From assembly GCA_023954375.1 (NCBI GenBank), contig JAMLIC010000055.1, forward strand, positions 1-59,847: DNA of 59,847 bases, written 5' to 3'. The notes beneath the pieces are model-generated. The model ran no database searches. It saw nothing but the letters and a program-made list of their open reading frames with translations, and had not been told where the DNA came from. Positions 15,537-26,700 of the stretch are shown in pieces. The stretch comes from Planctomycetota bacterium (GTDB lineage: Bacteria; Planctomycetota; J058). The translations under genes and the position numbers were made by a program. Numbering within the stretch: the first letter of the stretch is position 1; every line of letters begins with the position of its first letter.

Positions 15537-17119
15537 TCGCCGTCGCGGCGCTGCCGATCCTCGCGGCGCTCCTGCTGCTCGTCGCGCTGCGCTGGCCGGC
15601 GCGGCGGGCCATGCCGGTGTGCGCCGCCGTGACCGCGCTGGCCGCCCTCTGGCCCTGGGGCGTGGCGCCGCGCCGGGTGGCGGCCGCCGGGATCGAGGCG
15701 GCCTGGATCACGGCCGGAATCCTGCTCATCGTCTTCGGGGCGCTCTTCTTCCTCGCGCTCCTGCGCGGGGCGGGCGCGGTGGGCGTGCTCCAGCGCCTGT
15801 TCGCCGGCCTGTCGCCCGACCGGAGGGCGCAGGCCGTGGTCGTGGGCTGGGTGCTGGGCTCGTTCCTCGAGGGCGCGGCGGGCTTCGGCACGCCCGCCGC
15901 CATCACGGCCCCCCTGCTCATGGGCCTGGGCTTCCCCCCGGTCACGGCCGTGGTCGTGGCCCTCGTGGGCGACAGCACGGCCGTGTCGTTCGGCGCCGTG
16001 GGCACGCCCATGCTCGTCGGGATGACGCAGGGGCTCTCCGGCGCGGCGGCCGCCGGGGTCGACCCTGCGCTCGTCCCGTCGGTCGAGGGGATCGCCCTGC
16101 GGGTCGCCACCTACGACCTGCTGCTCGGCGCCCTCATGCCGGCGCTGCTCCTCCTGGCGCTCACCGGCCTCGGCGCCTGGCGCGCCGCGGTGCAGGCGGC
16201 CCCGTTCGCCATCGCCGTGGGCGCGGCCCAGGCCGGCGCGGCGTGGCTCACGGTCAGGTGGCTCGGCCCCGAGCTCCCCAGCCTCGTCGGCCCCCTCGCC
16301 GGCCTCGCGACGGCCGCCGCCCTCCTGCGCCAGGGCCTCGGACCGCGCGGGACGTGGGCGCCGGCCGACTTCGCCCCGCCCGTCACCTCCGCCGCGACCG
16401 AGGCCGCCCCCGGCGTCGTCCGCGCGCTCCTCCCGTACGCGCTCCTCCTGGCGGTGCTCGTGCTCACCCGCGCGCGCGGGCTCCCGCTGGCCGCCTGGGT
16501 CGCGGCGGTGGGCTTCGGCCCCGACGACCTCCTGGGCACCGGGATCGCCGCGCGCCTGCAGCCGCTGCACTCGCCCGGCGCCGCGTTCGTCCTCGCCGCC
16601 CTGGTCAGCGCGCCGCTCCTCGGCGTCGGGCGCGCGGGCCTGTCCGCGGCCGCGCGCGAGGCGGGCGCCGTCACCGGCCGCACGGCGCTCGCGCTGCTGG
16701 CGGCGATCGCCACGGTGCGCGTCTTCGTCCACTCGGGCGTCAACGCCGCCGACCTCCCGGCCATGCCGCGCGTGCTGGCCGACGGCCTCGTCCTGGCGCT
16801 CGGCGCGGTCTGGCCGCTCGCCGCGCCGTGGGTGGGCGCGCTGGGCGCGTTCGTCGCCGGGAGCGCCACCTTCAGCAACCTCCTGTTCGCGCTCGTCCAG
16901 GCGCGGGCGGCCGCCGAGGCGGGCTGGTCGCTCACGAGCGTCCTGGCCCTGCAGAGCGCGGGCGCGGCGGCGGGCAACATGGTGTGCGTCCACAACGTCG
17001 TGGCCGCCTGCGCCGTGGCCGGGATCCTCGGCCAGGAGGGCGCCGTGCTCCGGCGGACGGCCGTGCCGATGACCGTCTACCTGCTGCTGGCCGGGCTGGT
17101 GGGCCTGGCGCTCGGGTGA
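15533..17119 (+). CDS. lctP: L-lactate permease (LctP/LldP family)
   Basis: LctP family proteins import L-lactate or glycolate with protons across the inner membrane. The 528-residue length and some twelve or more hydrophobic segments fit. The family signature GSFLEGAAGFGTPAAITAPLL is visible at about residues 110-130, followed by VGDSTAVSFGAVGTPM. C-terminal segments around NMVCVHNVVAACAV also match. No lactate dehydrogenase or regulator is adjacent. The GTG at 15533 gives the usual N-terminus and overlaps the stop of a 10-codon ORF. Confidence 0.92.
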   Translation: MIAVAALPILAALLLLVALRWPARRAMPVCAAVTALAALWPWGVAPRRVAAAGIEAAWITAGILLIVFGALFFLALLRGAGAVGVLQRLFAGLSPDRRAQAVVVGWVLGSFLEGAAGFGTPAAITAPLLMGLGFPPVTAVVVALVGDSTAVSFGAVGTPMLVGMTQGLSGAAAAGVDPALVPSVEGIALRVATYDLLLGALMPALLLLALTGLGAWRAAVQAAPFAIAVGAAQAGAAWLTVRWLGPELPSLVGPLAGLATAAALLRQGLGPRGTWAPADFAPPVTSAATEAAPGVVRALLPYALLLAVLVLTRARGLPLAAWVAAVGFGPDDLLGTGIAARLQPLHSPGAAFVLAALVSAPLLGVGRAGLSAAAREAGAVTGRTALALLAAIATVRVFVHSGVNAADLPAMPRVLADGLVLALGAVWPLAAPWVGALGAFVAGSATFSNLLFALVQARAAAEAGWSLTSVLALQSAGAAAGNMVCVHNVVAACAVAGILGQEGAVLRRTAVPMTVYLLLAGLVGLALG

Positions 17120-17129
17120 CCCTACGACC

Positions 17130-17693
17130 TCAGCGAGCCGCGGCCGCCTGACGCCGCCGCGCCGCGCGGGCACGGTGCGCGCGGGCCTGGAGCGCCTGGG
17201 GGTCGAGGGCGTGAACGACCTCGGTGGGCCGCTGCGCGTCGGCCGGGTCGGCCGCGCGGCCCTGGTGGCGGGCCCACGCGTTCAGCGCCAGCCGGTCGTC
17301 GACCTGGTGCAGGACGGCGCGGGCGCGGGGGTCGGTCGTCGTCGCGAAGCGCTGGACGAGCGCGGCCTGCGCGGCGAGGCGGTCGAGGGGGAGGAGCTCG
17401 CGCGTGAGCGCCTCGACCTCGTCGCTCGCCCAGGGGTCACGGACCTCGACGGGCTTCGGCGCGACCGGCCGCCCCGCCCCCTCGCCCACCGCCGCCCGGG
17501 CAGGGGTGAGGTGAACGGCATCCGCCGGCGCCTCCGCCGCCGGACCGGGCGCCCCCCGGACCGGCGGACGGGGCGCGGGGACCTCGTCGCCGGCCACGAG
17601 CAGCCATCCGCAGGGGACGGCGCAGGCCAGCGCGAGCGGGACCCCGATCGCGATCCGGCGCACGCGACGGACGGGCAAGCGGTCGAAGCGCAC
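17130..17693 (-). CDS. Single-pass membrane protein of unknown function
   Basis: This 187-residue protein has a basic start, one membrane segment (about 14-34), a Pro/Ala-rich linker and a helical C-terminal half rich in Arg and Ala. It lies 15 nt downstream of the giant lipoprotein gene on the same strand, with GGGAGG before the GTG at 17693, so it is probably co-transcribed with it. It has no motif I recognise. Confidence 0.55.
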   Translation of the reverse strand: MRFDRLPVRRVRRIAIGVPLALACAVPCGWLLVAGDEVPAPRPPVRGAPGPAAEAPADAVHLTPARAAVGEGAGRPVAPKPVEVRDPWASDEVEALTRELLPLDRLAAQAALVQRFATTTDPRARAVLHQVDDRLALNAWARHQGRAADPADAQRPTEVVHALDPQALQARAHRARAARRRQAAAAR

Positions 17694-17708
17694 CCGGACC
17701 TCCCAGCT

Positions 17709-20700
17709 CTAAGGCGCCGTCGCCTCGTAGGCGTTCTGGATCGTCAGGTTGCCAAGCGGCGCGTTCGGATGCGAGAGGGTCACGTTGAAGAACCCGGGCG
17801 GCAGGGCGCCGGGAGGGACCGTCACCCGGATCTGGGTGGGGGAGTCCACCGTCACCTGATTGATGACCTCCCCGCCGACGTCCACCCAGATGGGCCCGCC
17901 GGGGAAGAAGCCCACGCCCGTGATCGTGAGCTCGCCGCCCGTGTCCGCGGGATATCCCGATGGGCTCACGGTGAACACGGCGAGGATCGGCGGCGCGGGC
18001 GCGATGTTCCCGCGCACGACCCCGGTCAGGAAGCCCTGGCCGCCCACGAGGGCGCCGCTCGCGGCCTGGAAGGCCACGCTCTGCGGACCGCTCGAGAAGG
18101 CCGGCGACTCCGGCGCCGAGAACGTCGCCCCGCCGTCGGTCGAGACCTGGATCCCGCCCCAGTGGCTCACGACGACGACGCTCCCATCGACCGCGACGTC
18201 GCGGGTGAAGTCCGTGGCGAGCGGCAGCTTCGTCCAGCTCGCGCCGCCGTCGGTGGTGCGGAACGCCCCCTCGCCGTCCGTGGTGACGAACACGGTGTCC
18301 GCCGCGGTCGGCACGATCGCGAGCCCCATGACCGAGACCCCCGCCGGCAGCGATCCACCCGAGAGGTCGGACCACGTCGCGCCGCCATCGGTCGACTTCC
18401 ACAGCCCGTGACCGTCGTCCAGGCCGGCGTAGACCGTGTTCGGGTCGGTCGGGTGGACCGCGAGGCAGAACACCGGCTCACCGGTCACCGGGCCGTCCAG
18501 CGCGGCGCTCCACGTCGCGCCGCCGTCGGTCGTGCGGACGATCGCGCCGTCGTGGCTCGACGCGTAGACGACGCCGGGCCCGCCGTGCCCGACGGCGACC
18601 ACCTCGCGCCCGACGAGCGCGGGGGCGGTGACGTCGCTCCAGGTGAGGCCCGCGTCGGTCGACCTCCACACCCCGGCGTCCTCGAGCGCCAGGTAGAGCG
18701 TGTCCGGATTCAGCCGGTCGAGCACGAGCGCGTGAGCCTCGAAGATCTCGAGCCGCGGCAGGCCCCCGTTGCGGCGGGCCCAGGTCTGGCCGCCGTCCGT
18801 CGTCCGCCACACCCCGTTGCGCGTGCCCGCGTAGAAGGTGCCCGGCGCCGTCGGGTGCGCGACGACCGCGGCGACGCTCACCGACGTGATCCCGTGCTGG
18901 CGCAGCGCGAACGTCGCCCCGCCGTCGGCGCTGCCGTAGAGGCCGGTGAACGCGCCGAAGTAGACCTGGCCGCCGCCGGCGCCGACGGCCACGCTCACCG
19001 CGAACTCCTCGGTCGTGGTGCCGGTCGACGGGTCGTCGATCGCGCGCTGGCTCCAGGTCGCGCCGCCGTCGGTCGTGCGGAACAGCTCGCCGCCCGCGTC
19101 GGTGCCGGCGTAGAGGGTCAGCGGCGCGCTCGGGTCGAGCGCCAGCGCGTTGACCTCCAGGTCGGTGAGACCCGTGTGCATGGGCGTGAAGCTCGCGCCG
19201 CCGTCGGCGCTCCGCTGCACGCCCAGGCCGTCACGGCCGCCCACGTAGACGACGCCCGTCGGGTCCACGACGACGTCCATGATCGTCGTGAAGCCGCTCG
19301 TGCTCGCGAGGTGCGTCCAGGTCGCGCCGCCGTCCGTCGACCGGTAGAGCCCGGTGCCGGTGGCGCCGCCGACCTCCGGCGTCGCGTCGGCCGCGTAGAC
19401 GACGCCGGGGCTGCTCGGGTCGAAGGCGATCGCGGGCACGGTCGCCCCGGCCGGCAGGCCGCTGGCCTGCGCCCACGTGGCGCCGCCGTCGGTCGAGCGG
19501 AACACACCGTCGCCCGGCACGAAGCCGCCCGAGCCGACCAGGACGATCTGCCCGTCGGTCGGGTGCACCCGCGGGGCGCCGACGGGCCCGCTGGCGCCCG
19601 TGGTGCTCGGAGACCAGGTCTGCCCGCCGTCGGTCGACCTGAACACCTGGTTCCCCGCCCCCGGGCTCGTCACGTAGAGCCGCTGCGGGTCCTGCGGGTC
19701 GAGCGCCAGGCCGCTGAGCCCGCCCGGCGCGGGGAGCCGCGTCCAGGAGAGCCCGCCGTCGGTGGTGCGGAAGACCCCCCCGTTGGCCACCGCGTAGGCG
19801 ACCAGCGCGTCCGTCGGGTGCGTCACGATCCGCGCGCTGCCGCCGAACATGTTCGCGTGGTCGACGACGTACGCGTCCTCCACGAGGAAGGCGCCCGGCC
19901 GGACGATCGTCCCCAGCGCCGTGACGAGCTCCACGTCGTGCAGCCCCGGCGGGAGGGGCACGAGGTCGGCCGTGACGAGGTCCGGCCCCTGCTGGTTGAC
20001 GTTCGCCAGGCTGACGCCGGCGATCCGCACGTCGATCGGCGGTCCCTGGAAGCCCTGCCCCGTGAGCGCGATCCGCGTGGGCGAGTTGTCCGGGTTGCGG
20101 CCGCTCGTCCGACCCACCGCCGGGCTGATCGCCTGCAGCTCGAAGCCGATCACGAACTGGGCGAGCACCACGCTCCCGCCGGGGAGGTTCGGCGAGCTGA
20201 GGCGGAGCTCGTAGACGCCGGCCGGCAGCGACGGCGGCGTCTCGACCACGAGCTGGGTCGGCGAGAGGAACAGGGTCGGCAGCACGTTGCCGCCGAGCGT
20301 CACCAGCGCGCCCGGGACGAAGCCCGACCCCTGGAGCACGATCGCCACGTTCCCGATCGCCTGCGGGTCGCTCGTGGGCGACACGCTCGCGACGCTCACG
20401 AGCGGCGGCAGCGGCGCGCCGCCGTCGTCCGTGAGGTAGACCCCCCGCCCGCCGAAGTTGCCGAAGCCGACGTAGAGGCGCTCCGGGTCGAACGGGCTCA
20501 CGGCGAGCGCGTAGACGGTCGTCGGTCCGGCCGGGAGCCCCGCGTTGGGGGAGACGGTCCAGGTGGCGCCTCCGTCGCGCGTGCGGTGCACGTCCTGGTC
20601 CTTCCCCACGACGACGTGGTCCGGGTCCTGCGGGTCGATCGCCAGGGCGGTCGCGCCGGGGGAGAGCGGCCAGCTCGAGAGCTCGAGCCACGAGGCGCCG

Positions 20701-23700
20701 CCGTCGAGGCTCTTCAGCGGCTTCGTATGGAACTGCGTGGTCACGTAGAGGACGCTCGGGTCGCCCGGCGCCACCACGAGCCCCGTGACGTTCGCGTTCG
20801 GCGGCAGCGGCCCGGAGGCGAGGCTCGTCCACGTCTGCCCGCCGTCCGTGGTCTTGAACACCCCGAAACCGGGCGTGAGCCAGGCCGTCGAGGTGTCGGT
20901 CGGATGCGGGCGGATGATCGGCAGGAACAGCGGCGGGAGGGTGCCGGTGACGTCCGCCCAGGTCGCGCCCCCGTCGGCCGAGCGGAAGAGCCGGGCGTCG
21001 CTCATCGCCCACACCGTCCCGGCCGGGCCGGCCGCCACCGCGTCCACCTCCTCGTCCGGCGGGAGCGGCGCGCTCGTCACGTCGGTCCAGGTCAGGCCGG
21101 CGTTCGTCGACTTGAAGATGCCGCCCTCGGTGGCGGCGTAGAGGACGTCCGTGCTCGTCGGGTCCATGGCGAGCGCGCCGAAGCCCCACAGGAACAGGTC
21201 GCCGAGGCCGCCGTTGCGCGGGTGCCAGGTCTGCCCGCCGTCGGTGCTCCTGAGCACGCCGCGGCCGTAGGTCCCGGCGAAGACCGTCCCGTTCACCGTC
21301 GGGTGGTGGAGGATCGTGCCCACGCCGAGGCCGTCGAACGGCGCCAGGACCTGCGTCCAGCTCGCCGCCGCGTTCGCCGAGCGGAACAGGGCGTGGCCCC
21401 ACGTGCCGGCGTAGACGCGCGCCCCGTCGCTCCCGACCGCCAGCGAGATGCCGCCCGACAAGGGGACGCCGAGGCCGGTGCTCGGCTCGGTGAACCCGGC
21501 GTTCACCGGGGCCCAGCTCGCGCCGCCGTTCGTGGTCTTGAACGCGCCCTCGGACATCACCGCGTAGAGCGTCTGCGGCGCGCTCGGGTCGAGCGCGAAG
21601 CCCTCGACCTCGAGCGAGGCGCCCAGGCCCGTGTTGACGAAGCTCCAGGTCGAGCCGCCGTTCGTGCTCTTCAGCACGCCGTCGCCGTACGCGGCCGCGT
21701 AGACCACCTGGGCGTTCGTCGGGTCCAGGACGAGCACGCCGACCTCGTCGGGCCCGCTACGCACCTGCGTCCAGGTCCCCCCGCCGTCGATCGACTTGTA
21801 GATCCCCTGGCCCGTCGTCGGCGCCCCGATCCCCGAGGTCCCGTGGACGGCGTAGACCACCTGCGGGTTGGTGGGGTCGACCGCCAGCGCTCGCACGGTG
21901 GCGTCCGCCGGCAAGCCGCTGCTCGCGGGGTTCCAGGTCGCGCCGCCGTCCCCGCTCTTGAACACGCCGACGCCGGGCTGGGAGCCGCCCGTGCCCGCGT
22001 AGAGGACGTCTGCGTCCGTCGGGTCGACCGCGAGGGAGCCGGCGAAGATCCCCACGCCCACCTGCCCGCGCTGGGTCCAGGTCGCTCCCCGGTCCTGGCT
22101 CGCCCACAGCTGCGACCCGCCCGCGAGGACGAACAGCCCGTCGGGGTCGGTCGGGTGGAAGACGACCGCGGCCACGCCGCCCGGCAGTCCGGGCAGGAAG
22201 GAGAACGTCGCCCCGCCGTCGGTCGTGCGGTACAGGCCCTGGTTGTTGGCGGCCAGCGCGAAGAGCGGGTCAGTCGGGTGCGCCGCGACGCCGATCACGT
22301 GCCCGCCCTCCAGGCCGACGCCTGCCTTGCGCCACGAGCCCAGGTAGGTGAACGCCCCGGGCGTGACCTGCGTCACGCCGTTGCTCGTGATCGCCACGTC
22401 CACCGGCCCGGGGGCGGCGCCTGCCGGCAGATGCCCGGACACGGCCGTGCCGCCGTCGATCAGGGTCGGGTTGAAGAGCGGCCGGCCGCCGATTCGCACC
22501 GTCACCGGCGGCACGAGGCCGCTGGCCTGCACGCGCACCTGCACCTGCTGGAAGGGGCCGACCTGGCCGCTCACCGGGGCGGCGGCCGGGTGGACGTTCT
22601 GGAACACCGGCCCGCCCGACGTGAACGCGCCCGGCAGCGTGGCCACGCCGTTGGGGCCCGTGACCGTCAGCGTGTAGCTCCCGGTGGGGAAGCCGCCCGC
22701 CGGGATCTCCGCCGTGATCGTCCCGCCGTTGACGACCACGACGTTGTCCAGCGGCACGCCGTTGATCAGCACGCTCGTGGCGCCAGGCACGAACCCGAAG
22801 CCCGTGATCGTCACGGTGAAGCCGCCGGAGCTCTCGGGGCCGGACGGGGGCGAGATCCCGATGAGGCCGACCACGGGCACGTCCGCGCCGCCCGACGCCG
22901 TCTTCCACACGCCGCGGCCGCCGAAGCCGCCGAAGCCGGCGTAGACCACCTCCGGGTTCGCCGGCGAGACGGCCAGCGTCCGCGCCCCGTAGGGGAGGCC
23001 GCCCGGCTGGTTCGACCAGGTCACGCCGCCGTCCGTCGAGAGGAGCACGCCCGGCTGGTTCGACGCCACGTAGAGCCGCTGCCCGAAGCCGAGCGCCACC
23101 GCGGCCGCGCCGGGGCCCGCGGGGAACGACGTCAGCTCCGTCCAGGTGGCGCCGCCGTCGGTCGTCCGCAGCGGGAGGCCGCCGCTCTGCGTGACGACCA
23201 GGACCTGCGCGTTGCCCGGATGCATGGAGAGGTCGGTCACCGAGGCGTTGGGCGCCAGCGGGCCGGTCGCGAGCGAGGACCACGACGCGCCGCCGTTGGT
23301 CGACCTGTGCACGCCCGCCCCGCCGAAGGGCCCGAAGGCGACGTAGACCGTGCTCGGGTCGTCGTGCGCCACCACGATCGCGCTCACGCTGGACGACGGC
23401 AGCCCCGCCGTGACCTCGGTCCACGTCGCGCCGGCGTCGGTCGAGCGGAAGACGCGGTCGTCGACGGCGGCGAACACCACGCCGCCGGGACCCGTCGCCA
23501 CGGTGTTGAACTCGGCGTCGGCCGGGATCGGGGGGGCGCCGACCTGCGTCCAGCTGCCCCCCGCGTCCGTGGTCTTGAACAGGCCGCCGCGCTCCGTCCC
23601 GGCATAGAGCACGGCCGGGTTCGACCGGTCCATCGCGAGCGACCGCATCCCGTACAGGTACAGGTCGGCCAGCCCCGTGTTCCGCGGCTGCCACGAGAAC

Positions 23701-26700
23701 CCGCCGTCGGTCGTGCGGAGGACGCCGCGGCCGTTCGTCCCCACGAACACGGTCGACGGGTCGGTCGGGTGGTGGACGACGCTCGTCACGCCCAGGCCGT
23801 CGAAGGGGACCAGGACCTGCCCCCAGGCCGCGGCCTGGTCGGAGGACACGAACAGGCCCTGGCCGAAGCTGCCCGCGTAGACGCGCCCCCCGTCCGCGCT
23901 CACGGCCACGTCGGTCGGGCTGGGCGTCGTGCCGAGCCCGTTGCTCGGGTCGCCGAAGCCGGTCGAGCTCGCGGCCCACGTGGCGCCGCCGTCCGTGCTC
24001 TTGAACGCGCCCTCCCTCATGACGACGTAGAGCCGCCCCGGCGCGGCCGGGTCGAGCGCCAGCCCGTCGACCTCGAGCGAGGCCCCCAGGCCCGCGTTGA
24101 TCGGGGCGAACGTCGTTCCCCCGTCCGTGCTCTTGAACGCGCCCTCGCCGTAGGACGCGGCGTAGACCACCTGCGGGTCCGTCGGGTCGACGACGAGGTC
24201 GACCAGCTCGTCAGGGCCGACGCCCGGGCCCACGCGGGCCCAGGTCTGGGCGCCGTCCGTGCTCTTGTAGACGCCCTGCCCGGTCGTCGGCATGCCGACC
24301 TGCGAGGTCGTGTGCCCGGCGTAGAGCACCTGCGGGTTCGAGGGGTCGATCGCCAGGGCGCGGACCGTGGCGTCCGCCGGCAGGCCCGCGCTCGCCTGGC
24401 TCCAGGACTGGCCCGCGTCGGCGGTCTTCCACACGCCCGTGCCCGGGAAGAGGTTGCCGGTGCCGGCGTAGACGAGGTCGGGGTCGGTCGGGTGCACGAC
24501 CAGGACCGCGACCTGCGGGTTGCCCGGGATCCCCGCGAGCGGCGCGAACGTGAGCCCGCCGTCCTGGCTGCGGCGCACCCCGCCGTTGTCGGCGATGTAG
24601 ATGACGTCCGGCGCCGACGCCGCGAAGGCGGCGGCCTCGACGAAGCCGGGGCGGAGCAGCGTGAACGTCTGGCCGCCGTCGTCCGTGCGGTAGAGGCCCT
24701 CGTTGTTGCTGGCGAGGGCGACGAGCGGCGCGCTCGGGTGCGGGACGATCCTGAACACGTGGCCGCCCGCGAGGCCGCTGTTCACGGGCGCCCAGGCGCC
24801 GGTGTAGGTGAAGCCGCCGACCTTCGTCCCGGGGAGGCCCCCGGCCACGCGGACGACGACGTCCACCGGCCCCAGGCGCAGGCCGGGCGGGAGCTCTCCC
24901 ACGACCGCCGTGTCGCCGTCGACGAGCGTCGCGTTGGCGAGGCTCGCCCCGTCGATCTCCACGTTGACCGGCATGGCGAGGTTCGTCGCCTCGATCCGCA
25001 CGACGATCGGCGCGCCCGTGGGCGTGCGGCCCGACAGCGCGCCGGAGGCCGGGAAGAGGTCGCCGATCACGGGGGCGGGCGGCGTGACGTCGAACGGCTG
25101 GCTGAGCGCGTCGGCCAGGCCCGTCGCGGCGGCGCGGAGGACGTAGTTCGGCGAGATCTGGTCGATGGCCAGGCCGGGGAACGTCGCCACGCCGTCGACG
25201 GCCGCCCGCGTCGTCAGGCCGACGAGCTGCCCCGGGCCGGCGTCGATCGTGAGGGTCACGTCGTCGGTGGCCGAGGCGACGACGTTACCGAACGTGTCGC
25301 GCACGGCGACCGCGGGCGGCGGGGCGAGGGGGGCGTTCACGGCGGTCGCGCCGGGCGAGGTCGTGAAGCTCAGCGCCGCCGCCGGGCCAGGCGTGACGTC
25401 GAACGGGTCGCTCGTCGCCGGGACGAGCACGCCGGGCGACGTCGCCTGGAGCTGGTGCCCCTGGGCGGCCGTGAGGACCTGCAGGTCGTCGAACACCGCG
25501 ACGCCGTTCGACGCGCTCACGGTCGTCGTGCCGAGGAGCGCGCCGCCGCCGACCAGCGCGATCGTCACGTCGTCGGTGGAGAGGATCGGGTTGCCGAGGG
25601 CGTCCTGGAGCTGCACCTCGATCGCGGGCGTGAGGATCGTCCCGGCGGCGGTGTCGACCGGCTGGACGAGGAACACGAGCTGGCGGCCGAGGATGTCGAA
25701 GGACCCCGTGGTCACGTCCGTGAGCGCGCCGCTGCTGAACGTCAGCGCGTAGCCGACGCCCTCCTGGTCGATCGTGAGGTCGTCGAAGACCGCCAGCCCG
25801 CCCGCCGTCGGCCGGGTGGTCGTGCCGCCGAGGACGCCGCCGGCCGGGTTGGTCGAGATCGCCGCCTCGACGGCGACCCCGTCGCTCGGGACGAGGTTGC
25901 CGAAGGCGTCGTGGAGGCCGACGACGAGCGTCTGCAGCGCGGCGCCCACGGGCGCCGCCGCGGGCGCGGCCGGGGTGACGGAGAGCTGGGCGGCCGGGCC
26001 GGGGAGGACCGTGAACGTCGCGCTGATCGCCGGGTCGCCCACCGCGGCCGTCGTCGCGCGGAGCGTGTAGCCCGCGGCGGCGGCCTCGAGGACCAGGTCC
26101 GCGAAGGTGGCCACGCCCCCGACGACGGGCTGGCTGAGGGTGCCGCCGAGGACGCCGGGGCCCGGGTTGCTGTCGAGCGCGAGGTCGACCGTGCCGGCGT
26201 CGACCGCGTTGTCGAAGGCGTCCAGGATCCGCACCTGGACGGCGGGGCTGATCGCGGCGCCGGCGACCACGTCGCTCGGCTCGACCGCGAACTCGAGGTG
26301 GTCGGGGGCGGCGGGGGTGATGTCGAACGCGTCCGAGGTCGCGTTGAACGTCGCCGCGCCGACCGTGGCCTCGACGAAGAGCGTGTAGCCGACGCCCGCC
26401 TTGTCGAGGCCGACCGAGAAGGCGAGCACGCCCGCGGCGCCCGAGTCGGTCGGCGTGCCCAGGAGGGTCGCGGCGCCCGGATTGTTCGCGATCGTGAGCG
26501 TCGCGCCGAAGGTCACGTCGCAGGTGTTGCCGAAGGCGTCCTGGATGCGGACCGTCGGCGTCACCGGCGCGCCGGCCTCCGCGCTCGCCGGCTGGACCGC
26601 GAAGACCACCTCGGCGGGGGCCGCGGGCGTGATGTCGAACGGCGCGCTCTGGGCGGCCGTCAGGCCCGCCGTCTCCGCCTCGAGCACGTAGCCGGCCGCG

